A stretch of 64,000 nt of DNA from Candidatus Aminicenantota bacterium. GTDB taxonomy: Bacteria > Acidobacteriota > Aminicenantia > Aminicenantales > Saccharicenantaceae. This document shows, in pieces, positions 42,344 to 50,720 of this stretch (within the stretch, counting starts at the first letter, position 1; every line of letters starts with the position of its first letter). The stretch spans positions 752,239 through 816,238 of the forward strand of contig JAGNLW010000001.1 in the NCBI GenBank assembly GCA_017999365.1, given 5' to 3'. Below the pieces are notes generated by a model, which did not search any database, was not told the origin of the DNA, and worked only from the letters and a program-made list of their open reading frames with translations. The position numbers and the translations under genes were made by a program.

Positions 42344-43600
42344 CTATTTCCCGGCCTGGGCCATGACCTTCTCGAAGACGCGGAAGAAGTTCCCGCTCCA
42401 GATCTTCTCTATCTCCCGGTCGGTGTAGCCGCGGCGGACGAGCTCCTCGGTGACGTGGATCATGCCGCTGACGTCGTCGCAGCCGACGACGCCGCCGCCG
42501 CCGTCGAAGTCGGTGCCGATGCCGACGAAATCGACCCCGACGAGGGCCCGGACGTGGTCGATGTGGTCGACGAGGTCAGCGACCGTCGGACGGGCCTGGG
42601 GATACTTCTGGTTGATGGCGTCGCGCTCGGCCATGGCCTTCTGGCGGAGGGACTCGTCCTTGAGGTCGCGCAGGCTGCCGTACTTGGCCTCCATCTCCTT
42701 GATAGCCTGCTCGCGCTCGGGAATGACCGGCGGGGTCTTGACGTAGGCGCCGAGGAAGCAGATCTGGATGACGCCGCCGGCCTTGGCCAGGGCCCGGATC
42801 TGGTCGTCGGAGAGGTTGCGGGGATTGTCGCAGACGGCCCGCGAGCTCGAGTGGGAGGCGATGACGGGGGCCTTCGAAACGGCCAGGACGTCGTAGAAGG
42901 ACTTGTCCGAGGCGTGCGAGATGTCGACGATCATGCCCAGGCGGTTGCATTCGGCCACGACCTCGCGGCCGAAGGCGCTCAGACCCTCGTCCGCGGGTGC
43001 CCGACGATCGGTCGAGGAATCGCAGATGTCGTTGTCCGACGAGTGGCAGAGGGTGATGTAGCGGACGCCCTTGTCGTAGAAGGCCTTGACCAGGGACAGG
43101 TCCCGCCCGAGGGGATAGCCGTTCTCCATGCCGATGAAGGCCGTGAGCTTGCCGGCCTTCTTCAGCCGCCGGGCCCCGGCCGGATCGACGGCCAGGCCGA
43201 TGGTGTCCGCGTAGGTCACGGTCATCCGGCGGACGGCCTCCACGGCCTTGAGCGCGCCGTCCTTGGCCCGGGCGTAGCCCTCCGGCGTGCGGGGGCCCTG
43301 GCCGACGAAGGCGGCGAAGAACTCGGCGTCGAGCCCGCCCTCCCGCATGCGCGGCAGGTCGATCTTGCCGCTGGCCCGCAGGGCCGGATCGTGGCGCTCG
43401 CCGATCTTCCAATCGGTCCGGAGCAGGCTGAAGGCCGTGTCGCAATGGGTGTCGACGGTCAGGATCCTCTTGTGGAGCTCCCGGGCCTTGGCCTCGACGG
43501 ACGGCGGCGTCTGCGAGGCGCGGCAGGACGACAGGAGGAACGAGGCGGCGAGGACCGCTGCGAGGGCGGGGACGAAGGAAGCGGGACGGCGACGGCTCAT
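42344..43600 (-). CDS. Membrane dipeptidase (M19) lipoprotein
   Basis: A 418-residue zinc dipeptidase. Lipobox LLSSC. Zinc ligands are visible: H-x-D in 'VDTHCDTAF' (His52, Asp54), the bridging Glu in 'FIGMENGYP', His residues in 'ITLCHSSDND' and 'DISHASDKS', and 'SHSSSRAVCDNPRN'; 'GIGTDFDGGGG' is also typical. It hydrolyses dipeptides, including D-residue or beta-lactam-like ones in relatives, at the cell envelope. Encoded upstream of the peptide-binding protein on the same strand. Extended -10 (TGCTATAAT) at 43654-43646. Confidence 0.93.
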   Translation of the reverse strand: MSRRRPASFVPALAAVLAASFLLSSCRASQTPPSVEAKARELHKRILTVDTHCDTAFSLLRTDWKIGERHDPALRASGKIDLPRMREGGLDAEFFAAFVGQGPRTPEGYARAKDGALKAVEAVRRMTVTYADTIGLAVDPAGARRLKKAGKLTAFIGMENGYPLGRDLSLVKAFYDKGVRYITLCHSSDNDICDSSTDRRAPADEGLSAFGREVVAECNRLGMIVDISHASDKSFYDVLAVSKAPVIASHSSSRAVCDNPRNLSDDQIRALAKAGGVIQICFLGAYVKTPPVIPEREQAIKEMEAKYGSLRDLKDESLRQKAMAERDAINQKYPQARPTVADLVDHIDHVRALVGVDFVGIGTDFDGGGGVVGCDDVSGMIHVTEELVRRGYTDREIEKIWSGNFFRVFEKVMAQAGK

Positions 43601-43645
43601 GGTCTCTCCTTCACGGCCCGGGGCGCCGGGCGGCATAAGACGGGG

Positions 43646-43654
43646 ATTATAGCA
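43646..43654 (-). promoter_or_regulatory. Extended -10 promoter of the dipeptidase gene
   Basis: Minus strand TGCTATAAT: a perfect -10 with the TGN extension, 45 bases before the ATG at 43600. No good -35, as expected for extended -10 promoters. Confidence 0.65.
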
Positions 43655-43664
43655 GAAACCCGCC

Positions 43665-45023
43665 TCAATCGTGCCGCAGGGCCACGACGGGATCGACGCG
43701 GGCCGCCCGGCGGGCCGGGTAGAGGCCCGAGACGAGGCTGACCAGGAGAGAGAAGGCGACGGCCCCCACGAAGACGACGGCGGGGAAGGCGAAATAATCG
43801 ATGCGGGGCATCCCCTGCCCGGCCGTGTAGAGGTTGACGACGCGGTTGATGACCAGGCTCGTCACCCAGCCGAGAAGGCAGCCGGCGCCGCCGCCGAGCA
43901 GGCCGATGGCCCCCGATTCGAAGAAGAAGATGCGGCGGATGTCGCCGTCCCCCGCCCCGACGGCCTTCATGACCCCGATCTCACGGGTGCGCTCGAGGAT
44001 GGACATGACCATGGTGTTGACGATGCCCAGGGCGGCGACGACGATGGCGATCATGCCGACGGCGGCCAGGACCATGTCCATGACGAGGAAGCCCCGCATG
44101 ATCTGGTCGAGCTGGTCGGCCAGGGCGAAGGTCGAGAAGCCCATCTCGCGGATCCGGGCCTTGACCGGCCCCAGGTCGCGGGGCGAGCGGACCTTGACGC
44201 TGACGCCCGAGAAGCCCAGGCCGCCCTCGGTCAGGCGGAACAGGTCCCAGACGCTCGTGAACGGCAGGCGCCTGATGCCCGCGGCCGGCCCCGGCGGCAG
44301 GAGGACGTCGTTCTGCCCCATGCCCGGCCCGCCGCCGAACTCGGAGAACTCCATCACCCCGACGATGGGGAACTCGCGGGCGTCCCGGCCCAAGGGGGAC
44401 GCCGAACCGGACAGGACGGCGGCCGGGCCGGCCGAGACGAGCCGGCCGATGTCGAGAAAGACCGACGTGACGCGGAGCGTCCGTCCCACCGCGGCCGCCG
44501 GGTCCTTGGCCCCGAGCCGGCGCAGGAAGGACCGGCTGACGACCACGCCCGCTTCGTCATCGGAGGCGTAGGCCCTCCCCCACTTGACCGGCACGGCTTT
44601 GGAGCGGGCCACGGCCGCCGGCACGACCTGGACGAGGCGGAACTCCTCCTCGCCGTCGAGCCCGACGAGGGCCGGGAAGTTGACGTCGGGATAGGCCGTC
44701 TCGACGCCGGGGATGCGGGCGATGGCCTCGACGGCCGCCGCGTCGAGGACGGCCTCGGGCCGGCCCGGCTCGGGCGCCTGCGGCCGCGGCGCGTCCGGAT
44801 CGCCCTCGGGGCCCCGGGCCCGGGCGGGCGAGACGAGGACGGTGTTGAAGAGGTCCGAGGCCCGGAAGGCCTCGGAGACGTTCTTCTGGACGCCCTTGCC
44901 GAAGGAGATCATGGACACCAGGGCCCCGACGCCGATGGCCACGCCCGAGGCCGTCAGGGCGGTGCGCAGCTTCCGCTTCCGGAGGCCCTCGAGGGCGAAG
45001 CGGACGGCGTCCCCGGTCCTCAC
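43665..45023 (-). CDS. MacB-like ABC transporter permease
   Basis: A 452-residue protein. TM1 at about 22-45 ('LTASGVAIGVGALVSMISFG'), a large periplasmic MacB_PCD domain (about 46-310), and three C-terminal helices in the FtsX-like domain ('MDMVLAAVGMIAIVVAALGIVNTMVMSILERTREIGVMKAVGA', 'FLESGAIGLLGGGAGCLLGW', 'FVGAVAFSLLVSLVSGLYPARRAARVDPVVALR'). Such permeases act by mechanotransmission on lipoproteins or exported molecules. Its start overlaps the stop of the ATPase gene by four bases. No MacA-like adaptor is adjacent. Confidence 0.92.
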   Translation of the reverse strand: MRTGDAVRFALEGLRKRKLRTALTASGVAIGVGALVSMISFGKGVQKNVSEAFRASDLFNTVLVSPARARGPEGDPDAPRPQAPEPGRPEAVLDAAAVEAIARIPGVETAYPDVNFPALVGLDGEEEFRLVQVVPAAVARSKAVPVKWGRAYASDDEAGVVVSRSFLRRLGAKDPAAAVGRTLRVTSVFLDIGRLVSAGPAAVLSGSASPLGRDAREFPIVGVMEFSEFGGGPGMGQNDVLLPPGPAAGIRRLPFTSVWDLFRLTEGGLGFSGVSVKVRSPRDLGPVKARIREMGFSTFALADQLDQIMRGFLVMDMVLAAVGMIAIVVAALGIVNTMVMSILERTREIGVMKAVGAGDGDIRRIFFFESGAIGLLGGGAGCLLGWVTSLVINRVVNLYTAGQGMPRIDYFAFPAVVFVGAVAFSLLVSLVSGLYPARRAARVDPVVALRHD

Positions 45024-45718
45024 GGCCGGACCTCCGGCGCGGCCACGCGCCCGTCGCGGAGGCGCACGACCTCGTCGGCGAACTCGCGGACCAAGGCCTC
45101 CTCATGGGTGACCATGACCACGGTCAGGCCGCGGTCGCGGTTGAGCCCGGCCAGCAATCCGACGATCTCCCGCGAGGTGGCGCTGTCGAGGTTTCCCGTC
45201 GGCTCGTCGGCCAGGAGCAGGCGCGGCCCGTTGGCCAGGGCCCGGGCCACGGCCACCCGCTGCTGCTCGCCGCCCGAGAGCTCGGCCGGGCGGTGCCCGC
45301 CCCGGCGGGCCAAGCCGACCTGCTCGAGGAGCGCGGCCGCGCGCCGCCGCCTCTCGGCCCGCTCGACCCCGGCGAAGACGAGCGGCAGCTCGACGTTCTC
45401 CAGGGCCGTCCGGGCCGGGACGAGATTGAAGGACTGGAAGATCATGCCGGCCACGGACCGCCGGTAGCGGGCCAGAGCCTCCCGGTCCATGCCCGACACC
45501 GGGACGCCGCCGACCTCGATGGTCCCGGCGGTCGGCGTGTCCAGGCCGCCGAGCAGGTTGAGCAGGGTCGATTTGCCCGAGCCCGAGGCGCCGGTGACGG
45601 CGACGAAGCGGCCCTCGCCGATGTCGAGCGAGACATCCTCGAGGGCGGCGACCCGGACGTCGCCGACGGCGTAGGTCCGGGCCAGGCCGCGGACGCGGAC
45701 GAGGGGCGGGGCGCTCAT
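45020..45718 (-). CDS. ABC transporter ATP-binding protein (MacB/LolD type)
   Basis: A 232-residue ATPase. Walker A 'GASGSGKSTLLN', signature 'LSGGEQQRVAVARAL', Walker B 'LLLADEPTGNLDS', H-loop 'VMVTHE'. Partner of the following FtsX-type permease. The start at 45718 overlaps the TGA of the upstream GNAT gene (ATGA). The frame is open upstream, but homology begins here. Confidence 0.94.
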   Translation of the reverse strand: MSAPPLVRVRGLARTYAVGDVRVAALEDVSLDIGEGRFVAVTGASGSGKSTLLNLLGGLDTPTAGTIEVGGVPVSGMDREALARYRRSVAGMIFQSFNLVPARTALENVELPLVFAGVERAERRRRAAALLEQVGLARRGGHRPAELSGGEQQRVAVARALANGPRLLLADEPTGNLDSATSREIVGLLAGLNRDRGLTVVMVTHEEALVREFADEVVRLRDGRVAAPEVRP

Positions 45719-46680
45719 CGGCCGGCCGCGAGGTCCCGCGTGAGGACGTAGCGATGGACCGGGCTCCCGGGGCCGGCCTTGAGGAAATCGGCCACCCGGT
45801 AGCCCCGCTCGAAGAGCCGGAGCCAAACCGTCCGGGTGGCCAGCCGCCAATCGACGGGGATGCGGCGGACGTCCTCCGCCGGGACATCCGTCTCCTGGAG
45901 CATGCGGTAGAAGTCGAGGGGCACGCGGACGAGGAGCGTGTCGCCGGAGGCCTCGGGATCCGTCCCCTCGACGACCTCGAGCTCGAGCGGCCCGCTGCGG
46001 CCTTCGACGCGGCGGACCGAGGCCCGCACGGTCTCGGCCGCCCGCCGGACCGCTTCGGCGCCGGGGACCGGGGGCCGTTCCGTCCGGGCCAGGTCCCACG
46101 ACATCAGGAAGCGGTCGGTCGGGACGTCGGTCCGGTTGAGGTGGCCGCCGTACTCTCCGTAGGTGGCGATGCGGTACTCCAGGACGTCCATCCCGAACCG
46201 ACGGATGTTGCGGTTGGCGTTGACCCCGGTCAGGGGATCGTAGGTGCAGATGATGGTCGAGACGCCCATCAGCCCGAGGACGGTCTCCCGCTGGAACTCC
46301 TTGAGCAGGACGCCCAGCCCGTAGCTCTGGAAGGGCCGGCGGACGCCCGCGTACTGGGCATAGAAGCGGAGGTTGGCGGGGTCGCGATAGCCGGTCTCCT
46401 TGTCGCGGACGCCGACGAAGCCGTAGCAGAAGCCGGCCAGGCCGGGCTCGAAACCGCCGCCGGGAGCCTCGGCGAAGGCCCCGATGAACAGGCTGCCGCC
46501 GTCTTGAAAGACGTTCTCGCACATCATGTTGCGGGAGCCCGACATGTGGTCGTCGGGAAAACCCCAGATCTCCTCCCGCAGGGCCTCGTACTTGTCGTAA
46601 TCGGCCGGCTCGCCGGACGTCTCGACGCGCAGGAGGAAGCGCCGGTCGCGGACGGTGACGGTCTTCTCGAGGGGTACCAT
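45715..46680 (-). CDS. GNAT-superfamily acyltransferase-like protein (COG3375-like)
   Basis: A 321-residue protein with a GNAT fold in the N-terminal two thirds: 'GLAGFCYGFVGVRD' (strand with acceptor contacts), 'FQSYGLGVLLKEFQRETVLG' in the acetyl-CoA-binding position, and 'DPLTGVNANRNIRRFGMDVLEYR', the hallmark of COG3375 proteins. The substrate is unknown. First gene of an operon with a MacB-like ATPase and permease. A good promoter (TTGAAC-18-TAGAAT) ends 10 bases before the ATG. Confidence 0.85.
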   Translation of the reverse strand: MVPLEKTVTVRDRRFLLRVETSGEPADYDKYEALREEIWGFPDDHMSGSRNMMCENVFQDGGSLFIGAFAEAPGGGFEPGLAGFCYGFVGVRDKETGYRDPANLRFYAQYAGVRRPFQSYGLGVLLKEFQRETVLGLMGVSTIICTYDPLTGVNANRNIRRFGMDVLEYRIATYGEYGGHLNRTDVPTDRFLMSWDLARTERPPVPGAEAVRRAAETVRASVRRVEGRSGPLELEVVEGTDPEASGDTLLVRVPLDFYRMLQETDVPAEDVRRIPVDWRLATRTVWLRLFERGYRVADFLKAGPGSPVHRYVLTRDLAAGR

Positions 46681-46690
46681 GTCGCCGGGT

Positions 46691-46720
46691 ATTCTATCTT
46701 AATGGGGCCGTTCCGTTCAA
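46691..46720 (-). promoter_or_regulatory. Promoter of the GNAT-ABC operon
   Basis: Minus strand: TTGAAC (46720-46715), 18-bp spacer, TAGAAT (46696-46691). Only 10 bases lie between the -10 box and the ATG, so the 5' leader is very short. Confidence 0.7.
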
Positions 46721-46757
46721 CGTCCGCCCGCGGCGCGTCCGGGCGACCCGGGGCGTT

Positions 46758-46786
46758 TTGACACTCCCCGCCGCCCCCTATACAAT
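46758..46786 (+). promoter_or_regulatory. Consensus sigma-70 promoter of the lipid-kinase gene
   Basis: Perfect TTGACA (46758-46763), 17-bp spacer, TACAAT (46781-46786), 33 bases before the ATG at 46820. The best promoter in the window; divergent from the GNAT promoter. Confidence 0.88.
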
Positions 46787-46819
46787 AAGGAGGCCCGCCC
46801 CCGGCGGGCGCAAGGGACC

Positions 46820-47776
46820 ATGAACGCCACGACCGAAGCCAAAACGCCGCTCAAGACGGCCACCCTGATCAATCCCCGGGCGGCCAATTACAAGTGGAAG
46901 AGGCGGCGGCTCCTGCGCGCTTATCTCCAGAAGAAGCTCCCCGGGGACATCTTCGACGGGCTCGACGACGGCCTGGCCTCGACCATCGCCCGGGCCGCCG
47001 CCGCCAGCCGGGACGCCGACGTCGTCGTGGCCATGGGCGGGGACGGCACGGTCGCCGACACGCTCCAGGGCATCTTCGACGCCGGCAAGGCCCGGGAGGT
47101 CCTGTTCGGGGTCATCCCCTTCGGCAGCGGCAACGCCTTCCGCAAATCCTTCGACATCCCCAAGAACCCCCTGCGGGCCATCGACCGCCTGGCCGAGGGC
47201 GTGCCTCGGACGATCGACCTCATGGAGGTCGAGGGCCGGGTGGCCGCCTTCGCCAGCATCGGAGCCACGGCCCGGGTGACCGGCGAGAAGCTCCGGGGCA
47301 AGGTCCAGGGGCTGTGGGGGCACCTCCTGGCCGGGCGCCGCCTGTTCGACACCCCGGCCGAGGAGAAGACGATCGAGCTCTTCGACGGCCGCGACCGGTC
47401 CGGCCCGTTCGAGCGCAGGACGGTCTCGTCCCGCTTCTTCGACTGCATCGTGGCCAAGACGAACCATTTCGGCTACAGCTGGCGGGTCGCGCCCGAAGCC
47501 GTCGTCGACGACGGCTACCTCGACATCACCCTGTTCGAGATCGGGCCGCTCAAGTACGCCCTGCTGTTCCCGCTCATCTATCTCGGCTTCTATCAGCGCC
47601 GCCTGCGGCATTTCAAGGCCCGGCGGGTCGTCATCAGCGGCAAGGACCTGCCCATCCAGTTCAACGGCGAGTTTCTCGGCGACCGGGACCGCGTCGAGTT
47701 CCGGGTCCTGCCGAAGGCCATCCGGATGGTCGTGCCGCCGACGCGCCGGGCGGCCAAACGGTTCCGCGCGGCATGA
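46820..47776 (+). CDS. Diacylglycerol/sphingosine kinase-family lipid kinase
   Basis: A 318-residue protein of the DAGK_cat/YegS family. Nucleotide-binding GGDGT (73-77) in 'VVVAMGGDGTVADTLQGI', followed by 'GVIPFGSGNAFRKSF' (97-110) and a C-terminal beta-sandwich ending near 'PIQFNGEFLGDRDRVEFRVLPKAIRMVVP'. It should phosphorylate a lipid alcohol with ATP at the inner membrane; diacylglycerol recycling is likely but not provable. It is followed by sppA, 26 bp downstream. Confidence 0.92.
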   Translation: MNATTEAKTPLKTATLINPRAANYKWKRRRLLRAYLQKKLPGDIFDGLDDGLASTIARAAAASRDADVVVAMGGDGTVADTLQGIFDAGKAREVLFGVIPFGSGNAFRKSFDIPKNPLRAIDRLAEGVPRTIDLMEVEGRVAAFASIGATARVTGEKLRGKVQGLWGHLLAGRRLFDTPAEEKTIELFDGRDRSGPFERRTVSSRFFDCIVAKTNHFGYSWRVAPEAVVDDGYLDITLFEIGPLKYALLFPLIYLGFYQRRLRHFKARRVVISGKDLPIQFNGEFLGDRDRVEFRVLPKAIRMVVPPTRRAAKRFRAA

Positions 47777-47802
47777 CCGCCCCCCGCCCCCGAGGAGGCC
47801 CC

Positions 47803-48771
47803 ATGAGAAGGATCCCCGCCCTCATCGCCGTCCTGGCCGCCGCCCTGGCCGCCTGCGCCCCGCGGATCAGCATCGACCTGCTCGGCGAGGACACCCTGCG
47901 GGAGGTCGTCCTCGTCGACGGCCGGGCCAAGGACAAGGTCCTGATGATCGACATCGACGGGACCATCTCCTCGGCCCTCGAGACGGGCTTCCTGTCCAGG
48001 GAGAAGAGCGTCGTCGCCCGCGTCTTCGAGCGCCTCGAGCGGGCCGCCCGCGATCCCCTGGTCAAGGCCGTCATCCTCCGGCTCGACACGCCCGGCGGAG
48101 AGGTCACGGCCAGCGACATCGTCTACCACGAGGTCCTGCGCTTCAAGGAGCGCACGGGCCGGCCCGTCGTCGGCCTGATGATGAGCGTGGCCGCCTCGGG
48201 CGGTTACTACATCGCCTCGGCCTGCGACCACATCGTCGCCCACCCGTCGACCCTGACCGGCAGCATCGGGGTCATCTCCGTCTTCCCCAGCGTCGAGGGG
48301 CTGATGGCCAAGGTCGGGGTCAAGGTCGAGGTCGTCAAGTCGGGCGGGGCCAAGGACTCGGGCTCGCCGTTCCGGGACATGTCCGTCGAGGACCGGCGGA
48401 TCTTCCAGGGCATCGTCGACGAGTACTACGAGGGTTTCCTGCGGGTCGTCGCCCGCGGCCGCGGCGACAAGGTCCCGGCCGACCGGTTGCGGACGATCGC
48501 CGACGGGCGCGTCTACACGGCGCCCCAGGCCCTCGAGCTCGGGCTCATCGACGCCGTGGGCTACTTCGACGACGCCTTCGAAGAGGCCAAGTCGAGGGCC
48601 GGCCTGGCCGGGGCCAGGCTCGTCTCCTACACCTATTTCCCCAAGACAAAGTCGAACCTCTACGCCGGCCCGGCCGGAACGCCCTCGCTCACGGACGCCA
48701 AGGTCCTGGAGACGCTGGCCGGGAGCCTGAAGACGGGCTTCTACTACCTCTGGCTGCCGCGGACGGACTGA
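47803..48771 (+). CDS. sppA: Signal peptide peptidase SppA (S49), lipoprotein-type N-terminus
   Basis: A 322-residue serine protease of the short SppA type. Nucleophile Ser132 in 'VAASGGYYIA' and general base Lys184 in 'SGGAKDSGSPF' are 52 residues apart, as in Bacillus SppA (Ser147/Lys199). 'LRLDTPGGEV' precedes the nucleophile. The N-terminal LAAAC-like sequence may be a lipobox (LAAALAAC), anchoring the enzyme at the membrane where it digests released signal peptides. GAGGAGG at 47792-47797 fixes the ATG at 47803 rather than 47773. Confidence 0.93.
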   Translation: MRRIPALIAVLAAALAACAPRISIDLLGEDTLREVVLVDGRAKDKVLMIDIDGTISSALETGFLSREKSVVARVFERLERAARDPLVKAVILRLDTPGGEVTASDIVYHEVLRFKERTGRPVVGLMMSVAASGGYYIASACDHIVAHPSTLTGSIGVISVFPSVEGLMAKVGVKVEVVKSGGAKDSGSPFRDMSVEDRRIFQGIVDEYYEGFLRVVARGRGDKVPADRLRTIADGRVYTAPQALELGLIDAVGYFDDAFEEAKSRAGLAGARLVSYTYFPKTKSNLYAGPAGTPSLTDAKVLETLAGSLKTGFYYLWLPRTD

Positions 48772-48814
48772 GCCGGGCGGGGCGGGCGCTCCCGGCGGCC
48801 GGGAGGAACGGCCG

Positions 48815-49216
48815 TCAGGGCTCGACGGCGATCTCGAACTGGGGCGCGCGCAGGATGTGGGCCTTGACCGTGCAGTGGTCGACGGCCTTGACGATGGCGA
48901 ACCTGTACTTCTCGGGGAAGCCGGCCGGCAGTCCCAGGCGGATGATCACCTTGTCGATCATCTTGGAGGCCTCGCCCCGTTCGGTGGCCATGGTCACGGA
49001 CAGCCCTTCGGTCGCGAGCTTGCGCTCCTTGCAGAAGGCCAGGGCGTAATAACCGGCGCAGGCGGCCAGGGAGACGAGGAAGTAGTCGAAGGGCGAGGGC
49101 GCCGTGCCGTCGCCGCCGTCGCGGACGGGCTGGTCGGTCTTGACGGTGAAACCCTTGTAGGCGACGTCGATGCGGTAGTTCTCGCCGAAGACGACCTTCA
49201 GGTCCTTGGGATTCAT
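48815..49216 (-). CDS. OsmC/YhfA-family peroxiredoxin-like protein
   Basis: A 133-residue protein. The two redox cysteines of the OsmC/Ohr fold are present: Cys53 in 'SLAACAGYYAL' and Cys115 in 'VDHCTVKAH'; there is an extra Cys62. 'DGTAPSPFDYFLVSLAAC' is the family's N-terminal signature. Likely reduces organic hydroperoxides or handles reactive sulfur in the cytoplasm. It lies immediately downstream of trmJ with a four-base overlap; convergent with sppA. Confidence 0.9.
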   Translation of the reverse strand: MNPKDLKVVFGENYRIDVAYKGFTVKTDQPVRDGGDGTAPSPFDYFLVSLAACAGYYALAFCKERKLATEGLSVTMATERGEASKMIDKVIIRLGLPAGFPEKYRFAIVKAVDHCTVKAHILRAPQFEIAVEP

Positions 49217-49968
49217 GATCGCTCCTTGACGGTTCTTTTCCGGGACCGGCGCTCCCGGGGGCCCTCGAGGGCCTTGCGGAACATGGCCAGGATGACGTCC
49301 CGGTCCTTGGCGGTCAGGGCCATGCGGAAGAAGATGTCCTGCATCTTCTCCGTGATGAAGGCCCGGTTGGTGTCGCGCATGAAGCCGAAGCTGTCGAGCA
49401 TGTCGCGGAAGCGGCGGCCGGCCTCGGCCTGTTCGGCATGGGTCAGCAGGAGCTCGCGGCGGGGGGACGGCAGGGGCCCGGGAGGGAAGACGAAGGCGTG
49501 GAGGGCCAGGGTGACGGCCACGCCGAGGTTGTAGGACGGCTGCCGGCCGGCCTGGGGGATGTGGAAGCGGACGTTGGCCCGGCCGAGCTCCGCCTGGGTC
49601 AGGCCGGTCCGCTCGTTGCCGAAGACCAGGCCGATCCGGGCCGCGGCGGGGTATTCGGCGGCGCGGGCCGCGGCGTCCGTGAGCGAGACGAGCGGGAAGT
49701 CGTGGCGGACGCGGGCCGTCGAGCCCAGGACGAGGCGGAGGTCGGCGACGGCCTCGTCGAGCGAGGGAAAGGTCCGGGCGGCCTCGAGGACGGCCTCGGC
49801 GTGGATGGCCGTGCGCCAGGCCGGGGCCTCGAGCCGGTCGAGGCCGACCAGGCGGAGGTCGGCGACGCCGGCGTTGGCCATGCCCCGGGCGGCCAGCCCG
49901 ATGTTCTCGGGGCTGTCCGGGCGGACCAAGACGACGGCCAGCCGGGCCGGATCGATCTTCGCGCTCAC
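49213..49968 (-). CDS. trmJ: SpoU-family RNA ribose methyltransferase (TrmJ-like)
   Basis: A 251-residue SPOUT enzyme. 'VVLVRPDSPENIGLAARGMANAGVADLRLVG' is the N-terminal TrmJ signature, 'IGLVFGNERTGLTQAELGRA' motif 2 and 'NLGVAVTLALHAFVF' motif 3 of the SAM-binding knot. The C-terminal helical region matches TrmJ dimer tails. Expected product: 2'-O-methylation at position 32 of tRNAs. GTG start at 49968 with TATAAT six bases away, so probably leaderless. Confidence 0.87.
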   Translation of the reverse strand: MSAKIDPARLAVVLVRPDSPENIGLAARGMANAGVADLRLVGLDRLEAPAWRTAIHAEAVLEAARTFPSLDEAVADLRLVLGSTARVRHDFPLVSLTDAAARAAEYPAAARIGLVFGNERTGLTQAELGRANVRFHIPQAGRQPSYNLGVAVTLALHAFVFPPGPLPSPRRELLLTHAEQAEAGRRFRDMLDSFGFMRDTNRAFITEKMQDIFFRMALTAKDRDVILAMFRKALEGPRERRSRKRTVKERS

Positions 49969-49974
49969 CGCCCG

Positions 49975-49980
49975 ATTATA
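49975..49980 (-). promoter_or_regulatory. -10 box giving a leaderless trmJ mRNA
   Basis: Minus strand TATAAT (49980-49975); six bases separate it from the GTG at 49968. No Shine-Dalgarno sequence fits in between. Confidence 0.6.
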
Positions 49981-50060
49981 GCGGAGGCGGGGGCCGGGCG
50001 GAAGACCTCCGTCCGGCCGGGGGCGATCGCTCAGGGCGAATGGCGGTCCCCGGGGCGAGG

Positions 50061-50069
50061 TGCTATAAT
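50061..50069 (+). promoter_or_regulatory. Extended -10 promoter of the DUF2284 gene
   Basis: TGCTATAAT, a TGN-extended perfect -10, 33 bases upstream of the ATG at 50103, with a GGAGG-rich ribosome site between. Confidence 0.7.
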
Positions 50070-50102
50070 CCGCCGGGGGAACGGAGGGGAGGAGGACACG
50101 CG

Positions 50103-50699
50103 ATGGCAGACAGGAAGACGGCGCGGCGCGGCACGGCCAAGAGCTCCCCGGCGCGGCGGCGGCCCGGGACCGGTGACCTCGAGGGCCTGTTCCTGGCGCG
50201 CGGTTTCGAGGACTTCCGCTGGCTCGACCCCCGGGAGATCGTCGTCGCCGAGTGGGTCCGCATGAAGTGCCTGTACGGCTGCCGGGAGTACGGCCACAAC
50301 GCCGCCTGCCCGCCCAACGCGCCGCCGGTCGACGCCTGCGCCCGCTTCTTCCGGGAATACCAGAGGGCCGTCGTCTTCCACTTCGCCAAGAGCGTGGAGC
50401 GGCCCGAGGACCGTCACGCCTGGGGCCGCAAGCTCAACCTCGAGCTCCTCAAGCTCGAGCACGAGGTCTTCAAGGCCGGCTTCGTCAAGGCCTTCCTGCT
50501 GTTCTTCGACAGCTGCGGCCTGTGCCTCGACTGCGCCGAGACCCGGGCCGAATGCAAGGAGCCCAAGCTCTCGCGGCCGACGCCCGACGCCCTGGCCATG
50601 GACGTTTACGCCACGGTCCGCAAGATCGGCTATCCCATCGAGGTCCTGTCCGATTATGAGCAGGAGATGAACCGCTACGCCTTCCTGCTCCTCGATTAA
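50103..50699 (+). CDS. DUF2284 cysteine-rich metal-binding protein
   Basis: A 198-residue protein. Eight cysteines are arranged as in DUF2284: C56-x3-C60-x8-C69-x9-C79, and C138-x2-C141-x2-C144-x6-C151 ('DSCGLCLDCAETRAEC'), suggesting one or two Fe-S or metal sites. The basic N-terminus (about 1-22) is low complexity. The role is unknown; relatives occur in anaerobes and archaea. It is separated by 21 bp from the malic enzyme gene, so the two are likely co-transcribed. Confidence 0.85.
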   Translation: MADRKTARRGTAKSSPARRRPGTGDLEGLFLARGFEDFRWLDPREIVVAEWVRMKCLYGCREYGHNAACPPNAPPVDACARFFREYQRAVVFHFAKSVERPEDRHAWGRKLNLELLKLEHEVFKAGFVKAFLLFFDSCGLCLDCAETRAECKEPKLSRPTPDALAMDVYATVRKIGYPIEVLSDYEQEMNRYAFLLLD

Positions 50700-50720
50700 G
50701 GGAAGGAAAGGAGCCCCGAC

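Noticed and set aside
45719..46522. Upstream extension of the ABC ATPase frame
   Set aside because: Arg/Pro-rich shadow of the GNAT gene; ATPase homology begins at 45718.
48789..48805. CTCCCGGC/GCCGGGAG hairpin between sppA and the OsmC gene as a terminator
   Set aside because: It is a GC palindrome with no T tract on either strand, and such palindromes are common at this base composition.
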